From NCBI GenBank assembly GCA_030867875.1, contig JAOWCC010000092.1, forward strand, positions 1 through 64,000: a DNA stretch of 64,000 nt, read 5' to 3'. This document shows positions 44,256-55,612 of this stretch, piece after piece. Source of the stretch: Actinernus sp. WN-2022. Taxonomy: Eukaryota; Cnidaria; Anthozoa; Actiniaria; Actinernidae. A model generated the notes under the pieces. It saw only the letters and a program-made list of their open reading frames with translations. It was not told where the DNA came from and made no database searches. Position numbers and translations under genes: made by a program. Numbering within the stretch: position 1 is the first letter of the stretch; every line of letters begins with the position of its first letter.

Positions 44256-44954
44256 CTCAGAGGTGTTAAGGCATGCATGGGTCTCCAATATGGCCGCCAC
44301 AAATCAAGAGGGGGTGGTCTATCTCTTTGTGCTTGTGAGATATATTCTTGACACTTTGACATATTTGATAAAGTCACAACCTTAACACATTTTTGTGACA
44401 GTTTCCATGGAAACGTGTAATGTGACCTTTGAACTTTAATTTTAAGGAAAATTGGGAAAAGCCTCTAGGAGGTCGTTAAAAGTTGTTGATATAATAGATG
44501 TTTTCATGCCAATGAATCAATGTTAGGGCACACTTCGGTGCTCCAATTTGAAAAGTTGGTTATCATTGGAATGTCTGTTAATTCGGTGGAAATTTGAGGA
44601 TATCAAATTTCACAATTGCCTTAAATTGCCTTCCCCTTAAAATAACCAACTTTTCAAATTGGAGCAGGAACGTGTGCACTAACCTTGATTCACTTGCATG
44701 AAAATATCCACTATATTAACAACTTTTACCGACCTCCAGGAGGCTTTTCCCAATTTTCCTTAAAATTATAGTTCAAAGGTCACATAACACGTTTCCATGG
44801 AAACTTCCACAAAAAGGTATCAAGGTTGTGACTTTATGGAATCTGTAAAAGTGCAAAGACTATATCTAACAAGCACGAAGAGATAGACCACCCCCTCTTG
44901 ATTTGCGGCGGCCATATTGAAATAGTTTGAGACCCATGCCTTAATGCCCCTGAG
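44256..44954. mobile_element. 699-bp MITE, almost entirely palindromic, TA duplication
   Basis: Ends CTCAG(A/G)GG..TTAAGGCATG with TA at both sides (44254-44255, 44955-44956). Arms extend over about 330 bp each, including gagggggtggtctatctctt and its complement. Unit A preserves the empty site. Confidence 0.75.
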
Positions 44955-45423
44955 TAGCTTCAACTGGTTTTCTAATCTCACTCACCTATTGTAGACTGTT
45001 CGTATGCTCTGTCTGATTTCCGTATCCAATACCTTACCTAATGGTTTCCATGCACCAGCTTTAAACCCATCTGTAACTATTTACATGTTTGTTTTCCGTG
45101 CTACAGGTTTAAAACCGTATTTGACTATTTGTTTTAGAGCTTCTTTAGTTGTTCTGGTCACCCTAGACCGAGTTAGGCATGCAAATGAGATTATTGCTCC
45201 CGTGGTATAATTTGCAGTCCAGAACATTATAAGAACTCGAGATGTATTCCTTGCTTAAATTATAAACGTTTTAGTGATTATTGATGTCATGATAGTTTTC
45301 TTGTCTAACTTGAGCATTATGTGTTAATCAATTTTAGTTTCTGTAACGTTGGTGCCATGCGCATATCTAGACAAGTGAAACATTTCTAGTCAATTGCAAT
45401 GTCTACAGCGTTTTTGTGTAAAT

Positions 45424-48400
45424 TTACAGCATTTCTTCGATATCATCATCATCTTCGTCTTCTTCTACTTGCATATCTTCCCATTCGTCTGCCTGGTTAG
45501 TGCAGGTGGTTAGTCGACAAAGGTCTGAGCATTTCAAACCATTCTGAATGCATTCACATGTATTATTTTCACAAGACTTCTTGCATGTGCACGCCATCAG
45601 CTCGATCACAGCCCGTGGTGCTGGAAGCCCAATCATCCAGTCTATCTCTAGCCATTGGCCATCTCCGTCTTCCTCAAGAACCCATCCTTTGCCAATCGGT
45701 GTTGGAATGTCATTGTTGGACAAGGAGTTTCTCCAAATCGCGGCTTCATAGTTCGCTCTATCAGCGTGCTTCTCAAGACAGTCCTTGCGTGGCGGCAACT
45801 GATGGGGACTCAGCTTCTCCTCTCTTAGCACAAAAGAGAGCATATCGACAGTGATTGACATCTGTGTCTTTCTTAGCGCCATACAGTGCACAAACAAAGG
45901 ACTGTAACTGCGCAAACAGCTCTGGGTTAACCGACCACTCGTTTCCAAGATGTTGAAATGCAAGCTGCCGGGTAGTCTTTATTCTCCCGAACCATTTTCA
46001 GCGGTTTTACCTTTCCAACTCCAGCGAAAGCGCTGACTGTATCGCATCCTGTAAGACATGCATACCTGGTAGGGCCTTACACACATCTTGACCAATGGCA
46101 CTGGCTATCTTGCTGATGTCAACGTATCGTGCGTGGAATTGTGATACACACCTCTGGAAAATCGGTACATCAATTAAAGAGGAGAAGGCAAGACACAAAA
46201 TTCGGACATCTGTATCCTCGGATGACAATATTAAAGATTTAAAAGACTGCTTTGCTGCATGTCCAGCATGTAGAATGAGTCGGGTATCTGCTTCTTCTTG
46301 ACTACAGCTCAACTGCCTCCTTTGTAAGCTTGTAACAGTGACTCCCGGATGGAACGTACATCACTTTGTTGCGCAGCTTCTCACGACTTGTGTTCTTGCT
46401 CCAGTGTTCAGTAAAGAACTTAACTAACCAGGCTGTTCTTGTTGTTTCCATTCTTTAAGAAACTTTTGAACTGCTTTACTAGCAGCGAGGTTCTTAAAAG
46501 TTATAGCGTTGCCTTCACCTCTTAGTACTCTCTCTGTAGATTTGATTGACAGATCCCTGTACTCGTCGAAGACTACATCGATTCTAGAGCTGTCATCTCC
46601 TTCACGCAAAACTCTAGTTAATGCGATGTCAGCAACCTCACCAAAGCTCAAATAGTCGACCTTCAGCTTCTGCACAAGAGCCATACCATCAATGAGATAT
46701 GCTGATGGTTTAGGTATGTCGCCCGAGGGCTGCACTAGCTTCTCCAGTTGTCTACCCAGTTGAGCTTTATTTGTCTTCCTTGGCATACCATCACTGTTAG
46801 CAAGTGCTGCAGGAATAGGACCCAAAGGATGGTTCAGTACATCTCGCATCTGCAGTTTACGACTTTCGGCAATGATGATCATGCGAGCAAACAGATTTCG
46901 GTCAGCGCGTAGTATAGTTTCTCTACCGTGTTCTTTATTCACTTTCTTGGTTTTCGACATGTGGCTAAAGGTCTTCAGCTTTTGCTTGGTCAGCTTGTCA
47001 TGAAACATTGAACTGGATGATTCTAGGCGTTCTTTCTTGAATGCTTCGTAAGCTGACTCACCTACTTGTTTAGCTCTGGCAAGGTCACTGGCAACATCTG
47101 GAGGAGCCACAGCACCTGTGGAAATATACTACAAAGCTGCTGTTCACTTCCGAATGGATTAGTCCAATTGTTCTTAATCAGGTCGACAATCGCCTTCACA
47201 TCTTTCTCGTCTCTAGAGATTCGAGATGACTTAAGGTCAGAATGATCCTGGTTTCCTTTCGCATAGCCAACCATTTCTCTCAATTACGAAGGAACTGTGT
47301 CCTGAATTCTGCAGTCATGTAATACCTTTGCACAGCGCCAGGTTTCAAACTAAATCCTTTCGTCCCACCAGGGGTTTGGGTGTCCTTGTTTACTGTGTCT
47401 TCCACAGTTTGATCAACTGGGATTCTGCTGAATGGATTACTTGAATTTAACTGCACGGAAAAAACCCCGGCTTTCATGAACTCAAATACGGCAGGGTGCT
47501 CATCAGGCAAGCTTGTCATATCATTATAATAGACTGACATATACCTGGCATAGTTGAATGCATCATACGCAAAGCACCAATGTATCATCTCTCGAACACA
47601 CGAAAGGTGCAGCATCCAGTCGCCTTCTCTTGAGGCACGAATCATATGCAGCAGCAACTCCACCATATCAATATAATAGATCCAAAATGACGAAAGCGGG
47701 CTATTAGAGTTCTGTAGGTGATCAACATACTCGGAAAAACGGGTGCTCAAACGCTGGAAGGACTGTAGCTGCATAACATGATCATGGTGTACTTTGTTCA
47801 CTCCGTCCACAAGATCACCAACTGCATCCAGAACGATTTCTACTAGGCCAGTATCGTCAGAATGGTGGGCAGCAAGCCAAGGCATAAATCCTTCCCAGGC
47901 CACTCTCATAAAAGCTTCATAGGCCAGCTTATGAAATCGAATTCCCCTGTTATAGTTACGACCTTCTAGTACTCTAGATACCGATCCTTCAGCGGTAACA
48001 CCAGACTCTATGCATAAGTCTTTCAGACCGGCATCTTGAAACCTCTTGCCAATGACAGAGAGTATCGTACACAGCGTGTGAAACGTGCCAAGCCGCAGGA
48101 CAATAGGTTTGAACTGATTTATGTTCTTGCATTTTATTTCAAGTGCTTTGCAATAGATAGCTTGATCAAAAACGCAAGTGATATTTGACAAATGAAGGCT
48201 GTGCATGATAGCCAGGGACCGGTCCAACACCTCTTTCACCGTAGACATACTAGTGGCTGGTGCATTAATGGTTGGTAAGTAGCCTATGTTAGAGTTCACG
48301 ATGTTATCCTCATCGTGAACCAGAATGTTAAAACCAGTCCAGCTGCAGACATTTTGCTTTGTTTCATAATGCAATCGAGCAAGAATATAGAGAAGGTTCT

Positions 48401-50082
48401 TCTTTGTTGCCTCTCTGAGAATCTCGTCCCTGTCTACTTCCTTTAGTTTCCGTATCGCTGGTCCAACTTGTTTCCCGACATTGTAGATAGGGAGAGGTTG
48501 GTCTACTGCTTTCAGTGCTCTCTGCTTGTTCTTCTCTACTGGTGGGAGGATTTTGGGTTGATGGGGGCCATATGTGAGAGGCTGAATAGCTACTCCATTC
48601 ACGCGGTGCGAAGTGCCAGCACCTGTTAGGGTATCTTTTACCCTGTCAATGTTATCAAAACCAAGGACTGTATTGATATGGGGATGGATATTTCCTGGAA
48701 GTGGAAATCCATCTTCGTGCACCATGGCGAGCTTTTGAAGGCATAGTGACGTGTCAATTTCCTCCAGCTGTGAATACGATGCACCATGTCCCAGACGGTT
48801 GAGAATCTGGATTATTTCAACATTTCCAGTAAGTGATTTCACAGCTGAAGGCAATAGTATGTGTTTGGGTGGCTTGAATCTGCCTCTGCTGATCCCAAAC
48901 ATGACATCCTGGGCGATAGAGGTCACAAGCCAGCTCATTCTATCGGTTACGTCTACATGGTCACCATTCAGAAGATACCTAAGAAAGGTGGTAACCAGAG
49001 GCGGAGCGTCAATATGATTCCTGTCAAGAGTAGCAGGGTTCGGGGGCCATTCCTGATTAGTACAATGGTCCTTAACCTTCTTGCGTATGGCACTAGCAAC
49101 TTCCTTAATACTCTCTGTAGTGTTATTAGAGGCTCTTAGTGCATTTATCTCTTTCTGCAGTTTGTAGTTTGACAGAACGAGCCCATCACGGGTCAAACTA
49201 TCGGGATATACTAGCACTTTGCGTACTTCTGTAACCATATGTAGGGAGTCTCCAAACTCTGCAGTTAGTTTTCGTTTGAGGTTCTTGACTGTCGATGCTC
49301 TGATGTCATTTACACCCAATTCAGTCATCCTCACCTGTAACATTTCACTGAGCTGTGAAAGTTCCATTATACTGTTATGAGTTAATAATTCATTCCTTAT
49401 GTATTCACACAGCTTACTAAATGCAATTCTCTCAGCCTCGGAATATGTATCACTGCCTTCGTCAACTTCATTTTGACTTCCCTGTATCTTGGAACAGTTA
49501 GTGTAGTCCCTATAACACGCTCGATGCCAGTGCACCTCTGCAGCAACTAGTTCTCGAGTGAGAATAGCAATAATCCTACTATCCTGCTTAAACTCTGCAC
49601 ATTTCCGTAGAGTAGCATCAGCTCTCAGCTGACTGGCTTTTGTTAAACATTCTCTAGAGTTTTCACCCTTTACATACTTATCTTTCTTTTCACAAAATAT
49701 GCATTTCTTCTCAAACACACGGCTGGGAGAAGCGCTTGGCTGTCGACCAGAACTCCTTCTGTCTTCCTTTTCTGCTCCTTTCTCCCAGGTCATAACAACA
49801 TCGTTGTTTTGTTCTTGAGCTTGAATACGCTCCAAATCGCTTTTCATAGTAAAAATGCTTCGGCATTTTCTATGATAATAAACACCGTCGGGAATTTGGT
49901 TTTCAGATTCAGCTTGCAATGCAAGAATGCCTTCGTGCTTACGAATCTGACCTGCTGTTACTAAAGTTTTCCAAGAATCAAGATTCTTCGGGGGAAGTAG
50001 GTTCCCGTTGTCATCACGTACTGCAGTGGATTATGCAGTGGGGATCTTTTCTTGGTCTTTTACTGGGTATTTCACTATCCAT
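45424..50082 (-). pseudogene. Transposon-type gene with XPG/PIN-like nuclease and Cys-rich tail, unit B
   Basis: The fullest copy. A start ATG near 50082 (MDSEIPSKRPRK) is followed by a frameshift at about 50020, then an 879-codon frame to 47280. That frame holds a zinc-finger-like region (CIFCEKK ... HWHRACYRDY) and a long conserved region of unknown fold. Further frames (47283-47115, 47110-46424, 46312-46007, 45963-45424) carry QEEADTRLILHA, SSEDTDVRILCLAF (acidic, PIN/FEN-type), a damaged GMH...CD motif, and the CENNTCECIQNG block with acidic tail. At least four indels break it. Academ-type DNA transposon is my best guess; terminal inverted repeats were not located. Confidence 0.6.
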
Positions 50083-50559
50083 GAGTGAGTACAAGCATCA
50101 TTTCAAGATCTGTCGTAAGTTAACTCAGTGAAAACAAGATGGCGTCCTAGTGCCAGGCCACTGACAGGGAGGCACAGGGAAACCAATATAACAGACACAT
50201 TTCTCTGTAGGATATTTTATTGCAGATGTGGTCAAATGAGAATGTATTCTAGCAAACTTTTAGAAAATACCCTTCTTCTTATTTAATGACCGATCAGGGT
50301 TTTCCAAATGATAAGATTATATGTATATGTCCTTTTCTCTTTTTACCACGGAGTACCCAAAAGTACTTCCGGAATTTAAAACACACATAAAAACGGCCAA
50401 TAACCTAGTAAAACACACAAAATCTAGCTCCTTAGGTTGATAATAATCTTTAAAACTATATTGCTGTTTGACTGAAATATTTTTTCTTTTCATGTTGTTG
50501 CTCAGCGAAAAGAAAGGTGCTGATTTTATTCCATGACTAATGGACCAGCTCATTATATC

Positions 50560-50880
50560 ATACATCCTCCATTTCAAAGTCACGTGACACCCTTAAGCTG
50601 AGCTTCTGATCTTGTTATCATAAATATTTTTGTTCTATACCTATAGGGCTTTCAGAAAATCACTGATAGCATTTGCCACCTCAAGTGAGCCAAATCCGCC
50701 ATTTTGTGATGGTCCAGCTCATTATGCATACGTCCTCCATTTCAAAGTCACGTGACACCCCTAAGCTGAGCTTTTGACCTTGGTATCATATATATTTTTG
50801 TTCTATACCTAAAGGGCTTTCATAAAATTACTGCTAGCATTTTCCACCTCTAGTGAGCCCAATCCACCATTTTGGGGCAG
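50560..50880. repeat. Tandem 180-bp CACGTGAC repeat, unit B copy
   Basis: Counterpart of 17800-18140. Confidence 0.6.
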
Positions 50881-50907
50881 TTGGCTCATGGACTAAAACT
50901 AGTAGTT

Positions 50908-51186
50908 TCAAATTGAAAGTGACATGCTGTCGAGCGAATATAGTAGCAATTGATTAGAATCTAAGCCATGTATTAAGGTCATCATATACCCATCTAATAT
51001 TATAAGAGCACGATTTGAATGAATGAAAGTATTCATCAAAGCTGAACGCAGAGTAACAAATGGAGCATAGACCAGTTCGCGGTAAATTCCGACATTTTGA
51101 AAGGAGTAGATGTAAAAAGCCGATTCTGGCGCATTTTCATCTACATGCAGCAAATGGTTAAATTCCTGGAAAATCACCGAGGTCAA
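50908..51186 (-). CDS. Conserved 92-codon ORF, unit B
   Basis: Same frame and length as 18168-18446, differing at about five residues (for example MTSVIFQEFNHLLHVDENAP). Retention of the frame is suggestive but the overall divergence is too low to prove selection. No domain recognised with confidence. Confidence 0.3.
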   Translation of the reverse strand: MTSVIFQEFNHLLHVDENAPESAFYIYSFQNVGIYRELVYAPFVTLRSALMNTFIHSNRALIILDGYMMTLIHGLDSNQLLLYSLDSMSLSI

Positions 51187-51444
51187 ATTCCTAGAAAATC
51201 ACTTAGACCAAATTCCTGGAAAATCACCAAAGTCAGATTCAAGGCTATAAAATCCTAAAGAAATAAAAATATAAAATCCCAAGGCTAAATTCCAAGAAAT
51301 ATTCCCAAGGCTAATTTCCAAGAAATGTTCCCCAGGTTAAATTCTCAGAAAAATCTGATGGAAATAATTCTTGAGAATATCTGATGGGAAATATTTTGTG
51401 ATTCTATAAATTAATCACTAAATAAATCATTAAGGCTTAAAGAG

Positions 51445-51770
51445 ATGATGGTTCATAAATGGTGCGTAAATGTCATAAATGGAAAATCCTATAATATTCA
51501 CCCTGTTTATGATCTATATGCGGGAAGTAGAGATGGAAAAGTGTTCAGTATTGTGAAAAAGAAAGAAATAGATGGAAATATTATTAACTCCAGTTATTTA
51601 TCCTGTGTGGTTAGAAAACATACTCAAAAATGGTATAAGACTTACTTAATTCATAGAGATGGGATTGTTTTAATGGGAAGTCATTTACCACATTAATAAA
51701 AATAAGACTGATAATAGACTTGAAAACCTACAGATTATAACACAACAAGAAAATTGTAAAAAGTTTGCTA
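51445..51770 (+). pseudogene. HNH endonuclease-like gene, truncated copy in unit B
   Basis: Opens with MMVHKWCVNVINGK and keeps the NUMOD4-like segment intact. A small deletion at about 51678 joins VLMG to sequence encoding the HNH core in another frame, and the rest is deleted at about 51770, where aataatc is repeated in unit A at both deletion edges. Confidence 0.5.
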
Positions 51771-52644
51771 ATAATCAGGCGTTAGTCATATGACAATCAT
51801 ACGACCTGAATACAATAGACATGTTTAGACATAGTACTCCAGTGGGAAAGTCCCTGTGGTATGACATCATAGACTTCCTGTTTTCCGAGAATCCGAAAAT
51901 GTTTTCTCTTCAGTGAGCACGTTCAGGCATGTCATTTTGAACGCACTATTAATTTTCGCTAGATAGAGAGTACGTTTGGCTTTTCATTACGGCGTGACGT
52001 CAATACATTCCACACTTCCCTAACAATTTTAATTTGAACTCTTGAGGTAAAAACGAAATCTATTTTCAGATTCGCTGGTTGTTAGGGAACTCTGGTATGC
52101 AGTCTTTTGTTCTACACGTGAACAGTCATTGTTTATTAACGCTAAGTACAATGGGGTTAAGTACAATGGTCTCGCATCCCGACTCCTGCTGTGACTATCA
52201 TTAAAACAGCTATAGGGACGGACCATTTGAAAATTGATGGGGGGGGGGGGGGGGGGGGAAGGGTCTGGAACCGCAAATCCCCCAAAAAAATCGAGCAGGC
52301 CGAATTTCCACAGAAAAAAGAGCGAACGAGCCAAAATCACCCCGAAAAAAAACGAGCAAGGATGAAACTTTATTCATTAGCTGAAACAGGTTCAGCCAAT
52401 GTTTAGTCTCCAGAACACAGGAAACCAGTGTTTTAGAGAGCAGTAAAATCTCAAAAATTTTGGCTCGGGCCTTTGGCCCTCGCAATATTTAAAGACATTT
52501 TGCTTTTTTCTTCCTATGAGCTTAGATAATATACCATCCTGCGTAAATCAAAGGCACATTCCCACAGGACAAACAATGCATTTGTGTACAAGATATTAGT
52601 TTTATATGCCAATTCACTCTTCTTAATATTTATGCGCATATTTA

Positions 52645-52835
52645 ATTCACCGACTCAAAAACGAGGCTATCCCCGCATCGAGGATGCAACGTGCAGTCCA
52701 GTTCGAAAGGAAAATTTTGTCTCCAACGCATACTGAGAGGAATGAATGAGGAACACAGCAATTCTCCATCCGCGACGCCATTTTGCTTTTCTGCGAAGCA
52801 ACGATGCGGGGATAGCCTCGTTTTCGAGTAGCTAA
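52645..52835. repeat. Inverted repeat inside the TAA element
   Basis: Arms ctc(a/g)aaaacgaggctatccc and complement around 52650-52680 and 52800-52830, about 120 bp apart. Confidence 0.55.
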
Positions 52836-53022
52836 TTATATGCGTATAACTATTAGGAAGAGTCAATGTTGAGCACTTTTTCATTTTATATTTTTTTATT
52901 TGAGACTACGGAACAATGCAATATGATGCACTGCAATACAATATGATGCACGAATTAACAGTATAATTTTAAGTATCCATCTGGGAAGGAGTGTGAGGTA
53001 GAGATTTCAAGAAGAATACATG

Positions 53023-53885
53023 TATATCAGGCATGTTTTCACAAAAGGAGCCTTAGAACCTAAGACCCCCTTTTGTGAAAACATGCCTGATATTGTGTGC
53101 CTTTAGCTTTAAAAGCCAATAACTCGTGTTTTTGCTGTTTTCTTGCAAGGGCAAATGACAGTTTAAGACTTTTCTGGCATTTCTATCCCATAATTGATCT
53201 CAAGGTATTTTATGTGGGGGTGGGGAGGACTAGTTTAAAAAAAATCGCGAAAAACCAACTGATGAAAACGTTGAAGAGTTACCGGCTTTTAAAGCCAACA
53301 GGTACACATTAATTTACTTGTGTAACTTAAATTTCAAAGTAGCGCCATTTCTCGAGTTTTTAATGGATTTCGATGCACTACACGGCAGTACAACATTCTC
53401 TTCCTGTAGATTAAGTTTAATCGATGGAATTTTGCCGTATTTTGAGTAGAAATTATACCAGAAAATGTTTTTTTCTATCTCTCAAAGTTACTTGTGTAAC
53501 CTAAATTTCAAAGTGGAGCAATTTCTCAAGCTTTTAATGGATTTCGATGCACTACACGGCAATACAACGTTCTTTTCCTGTAGATTAAGTTTAGTGGATG
53601 CAATTTCGCCGTATTTTGAGTAGAAATACCAGAAAATGGCGTTTATTTTAACCTAATCCTAACCTCTAGCTCTCAAATAAAGAAATTATGGGATAATCTC
53701 ACACAAGTAAATTATGGGATAGAAAGGCCAGAAAAGTCTTAAACTGTCATTTGACCTTTCAAGAAAAAGACAAAAAACGAGTTTAATACTGGCTTTTAAA
53801 GCTAAAGGCACACAAGATCAGGCATGTTTTCACAAAAGGGGGTCTTAGGTTCAAGGCTCCTTTTGTGAAAACATGCCTGATATAT
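53023..53885. mobile_element. Nested element bounded by hairpins
   Basis: Both ends are themselves near-perfect hairpins (53026-53091 and 53817-53881, core tcaggcatgttttcacaaaa), and sequences inside the ends (ggcttttaaagctaaaggca) are inverted too. The interior has two direct copies (from 53316 and 53490) of a 174-bp repeat. Confidence 0.6.
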
Positions 53886-54132
53886 ATGTTTTCTACTACA
53901 CAAAGGTAATTAATGTACATGGAAAATACCATAAATCTAGAAACATTAAAATTGTGTAAAATGTTCTTGATGTAAAACCAAAATACTGAATGCCTTAAAA
54001 AAATATCGTGCAAGGTCCGACGCCATAAAAAAAATTCTTGCAGCAGTAGGAGTCCTAAAAAAAATTTCGAGCAAAAAAAAATCCGGGTACCCCCCCCCCC
54101 CCCCCCCCATCAATTTTCAAATGGTCCGTCCC

Positions 54133-55575
54133 TAAATTAACTTCGTGAGAGGTTGATGAAGGCTTAGTTATAATCGGCTTATCTATGATAGGTTTAACAG
54201 CTGTATTTACTACTGGTTTAATTTCATGTTGATGTGGTAGTTTAACTTTTGAAGATCCCATATTATGTTTTATTCCTACCGGCTTCATTATGACGTTTAA
54301 TGAATCATTAACTCCAAAGGTCATATCACTAGTTGCTTCTTGAACAGCTAGTTGATATCGTTGTACACTCTTTGATAATACTTGATCTAACATTGACTTG
54401 AGCACCTAATACGCAGTAAACAAAAGCCTCAACTGACCGATTTAATCTCCCCATTCCCGCTTTAGTCAATCCAATATCTTTACTCGGAACGAACCAAGAA
54501 TATTGTATACCTCCATGATCATCATTAGGATGAAATGAGGTTTCCTTGATTAACCTTACCACCCTCATCTGAGAATAATTCTCCATCTGGACTGGGATAC
54601 ATGTTTGCCTTAGTATCATATCCACGAATTACGTGAACATTTTCATAACCCTCACCAGAATAATAAAGAAATATATCACCCAGACCATGATTTCGTCCTC
54701 CTTTCCACCGGAAGTCGGGATCAGACGTAAGACTAAATTCATTACATAAACGTTGAAAAGCAACCTTGCTGTACCGATACGATTATTCGTTTGATTAAAT
54801 GTATGATCATCAGGTAACGGAACACCTAACTCATACAAGATTCTTCGTATGGTAAAGTAAACATGAAACTTTAAAAATCCTTCTACTACAGGAGGATAAT
54901 GTTCTATCAAACTTATTCCACATCCAGAAGTCGCACACCAAACTGCAAAGTTGAGCTGTTGTGGCCAATATCCATAGTCAGGACCACTCAACCATTTTCT
55001 CGATTGTTTAGCATATTTGAAAGTCACTGTTTTCTCTTTGAAAATGTTTCGCAGCTTTACGTTGAAGTACTGAGTTGGGGAAACGTAGATATTCATCTCT
55101 TTCAACAATGGTGCAATATCCAAAACTGTTTGCGTAAAGGGAATTCCAGGAATTGGATACTGTTGTGTAGTAGGTAGTACTGAAGGCACCTGGAAAATTT
55201 AGCATAGAGCCTCAGGCTTGTTTCATAGCATGTTTATCAGCATTTGTGATAGAATTAGGATTATCGATATACCGCTTATCACCCCACACACCATGATTCA
55301 TATCAACACCTTTGAAAAAGATATTATAAGCAACGGGTGAGCCACCACCAACTGATCGGTAGACTCTTTGTAGAACTTACTCAGATCTGCGTGAGGATAA
55401 TGCCGCTTGAAGTCAGCCCATAACATATCATAATGCTGTTTCTGATTGCGTAAGAAACTTTCAAAGCTCACATGAGGATTAGTTTTATAATAATCTTTTA
55501 CCGTAAGTGTAAGGTCGTGATCACTTATTTTAGTATTAGGATAATACCTATGAAAGGCTTGTCATGACGAGCTTA
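54133..55575 (-). pseudogene. Membrane-anchored mobile/virus-type ORF, fuller copy in unit B
   Basis: Minus-strand frames run from about 55575 to 54133. The first part (about 55550-55250) has LTVKDYYKTNPH and GVWGDKRYIDNP and is interrupted by a frameshift and a stop. The second (55189-54629) has LIEHYPPVVEGFLKFHVYF. The third (54625-54329) has SRSVEAF-type sequence as in unit A, and the last is cut before its membrane segment by the TAA element. Clearly a large single gene now decayed. Family not identified; probable mobile or viral origin is inference from repetition and decay. Confidence 0.45.
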
Positions 55576-55612
55576 GCTCGACTCAAAAAGTGGACTCCCT
55601 GCCGATTAGGTT

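Larger units (their letters stand above)
52215..54132. mobile_element. PIF/Harbinger-like element, TAA duplication, poly-G subtermini
   Basis: Ends GGGACGGACCATTTGAAAAT, then a G run (C run at the other end), with TAA at 54133-54135 and a slightly altered copy (ta-t-a) at the left. Same family as 20158-22586 but at a different position, within the membrane-anchored ORF. Subterminal aaaaaatcgagcaag/aatcgtgcaagg motifs recur. No transposase. Confidence 0.7.

Noticed and set aside
52240..54110. Homopolymer G and C runs as assembly or sequencing errors only
   Set aside because: They occur at the same place inside both ends of two separate family members, so they are part of the element, although exact lengths are unreliable.
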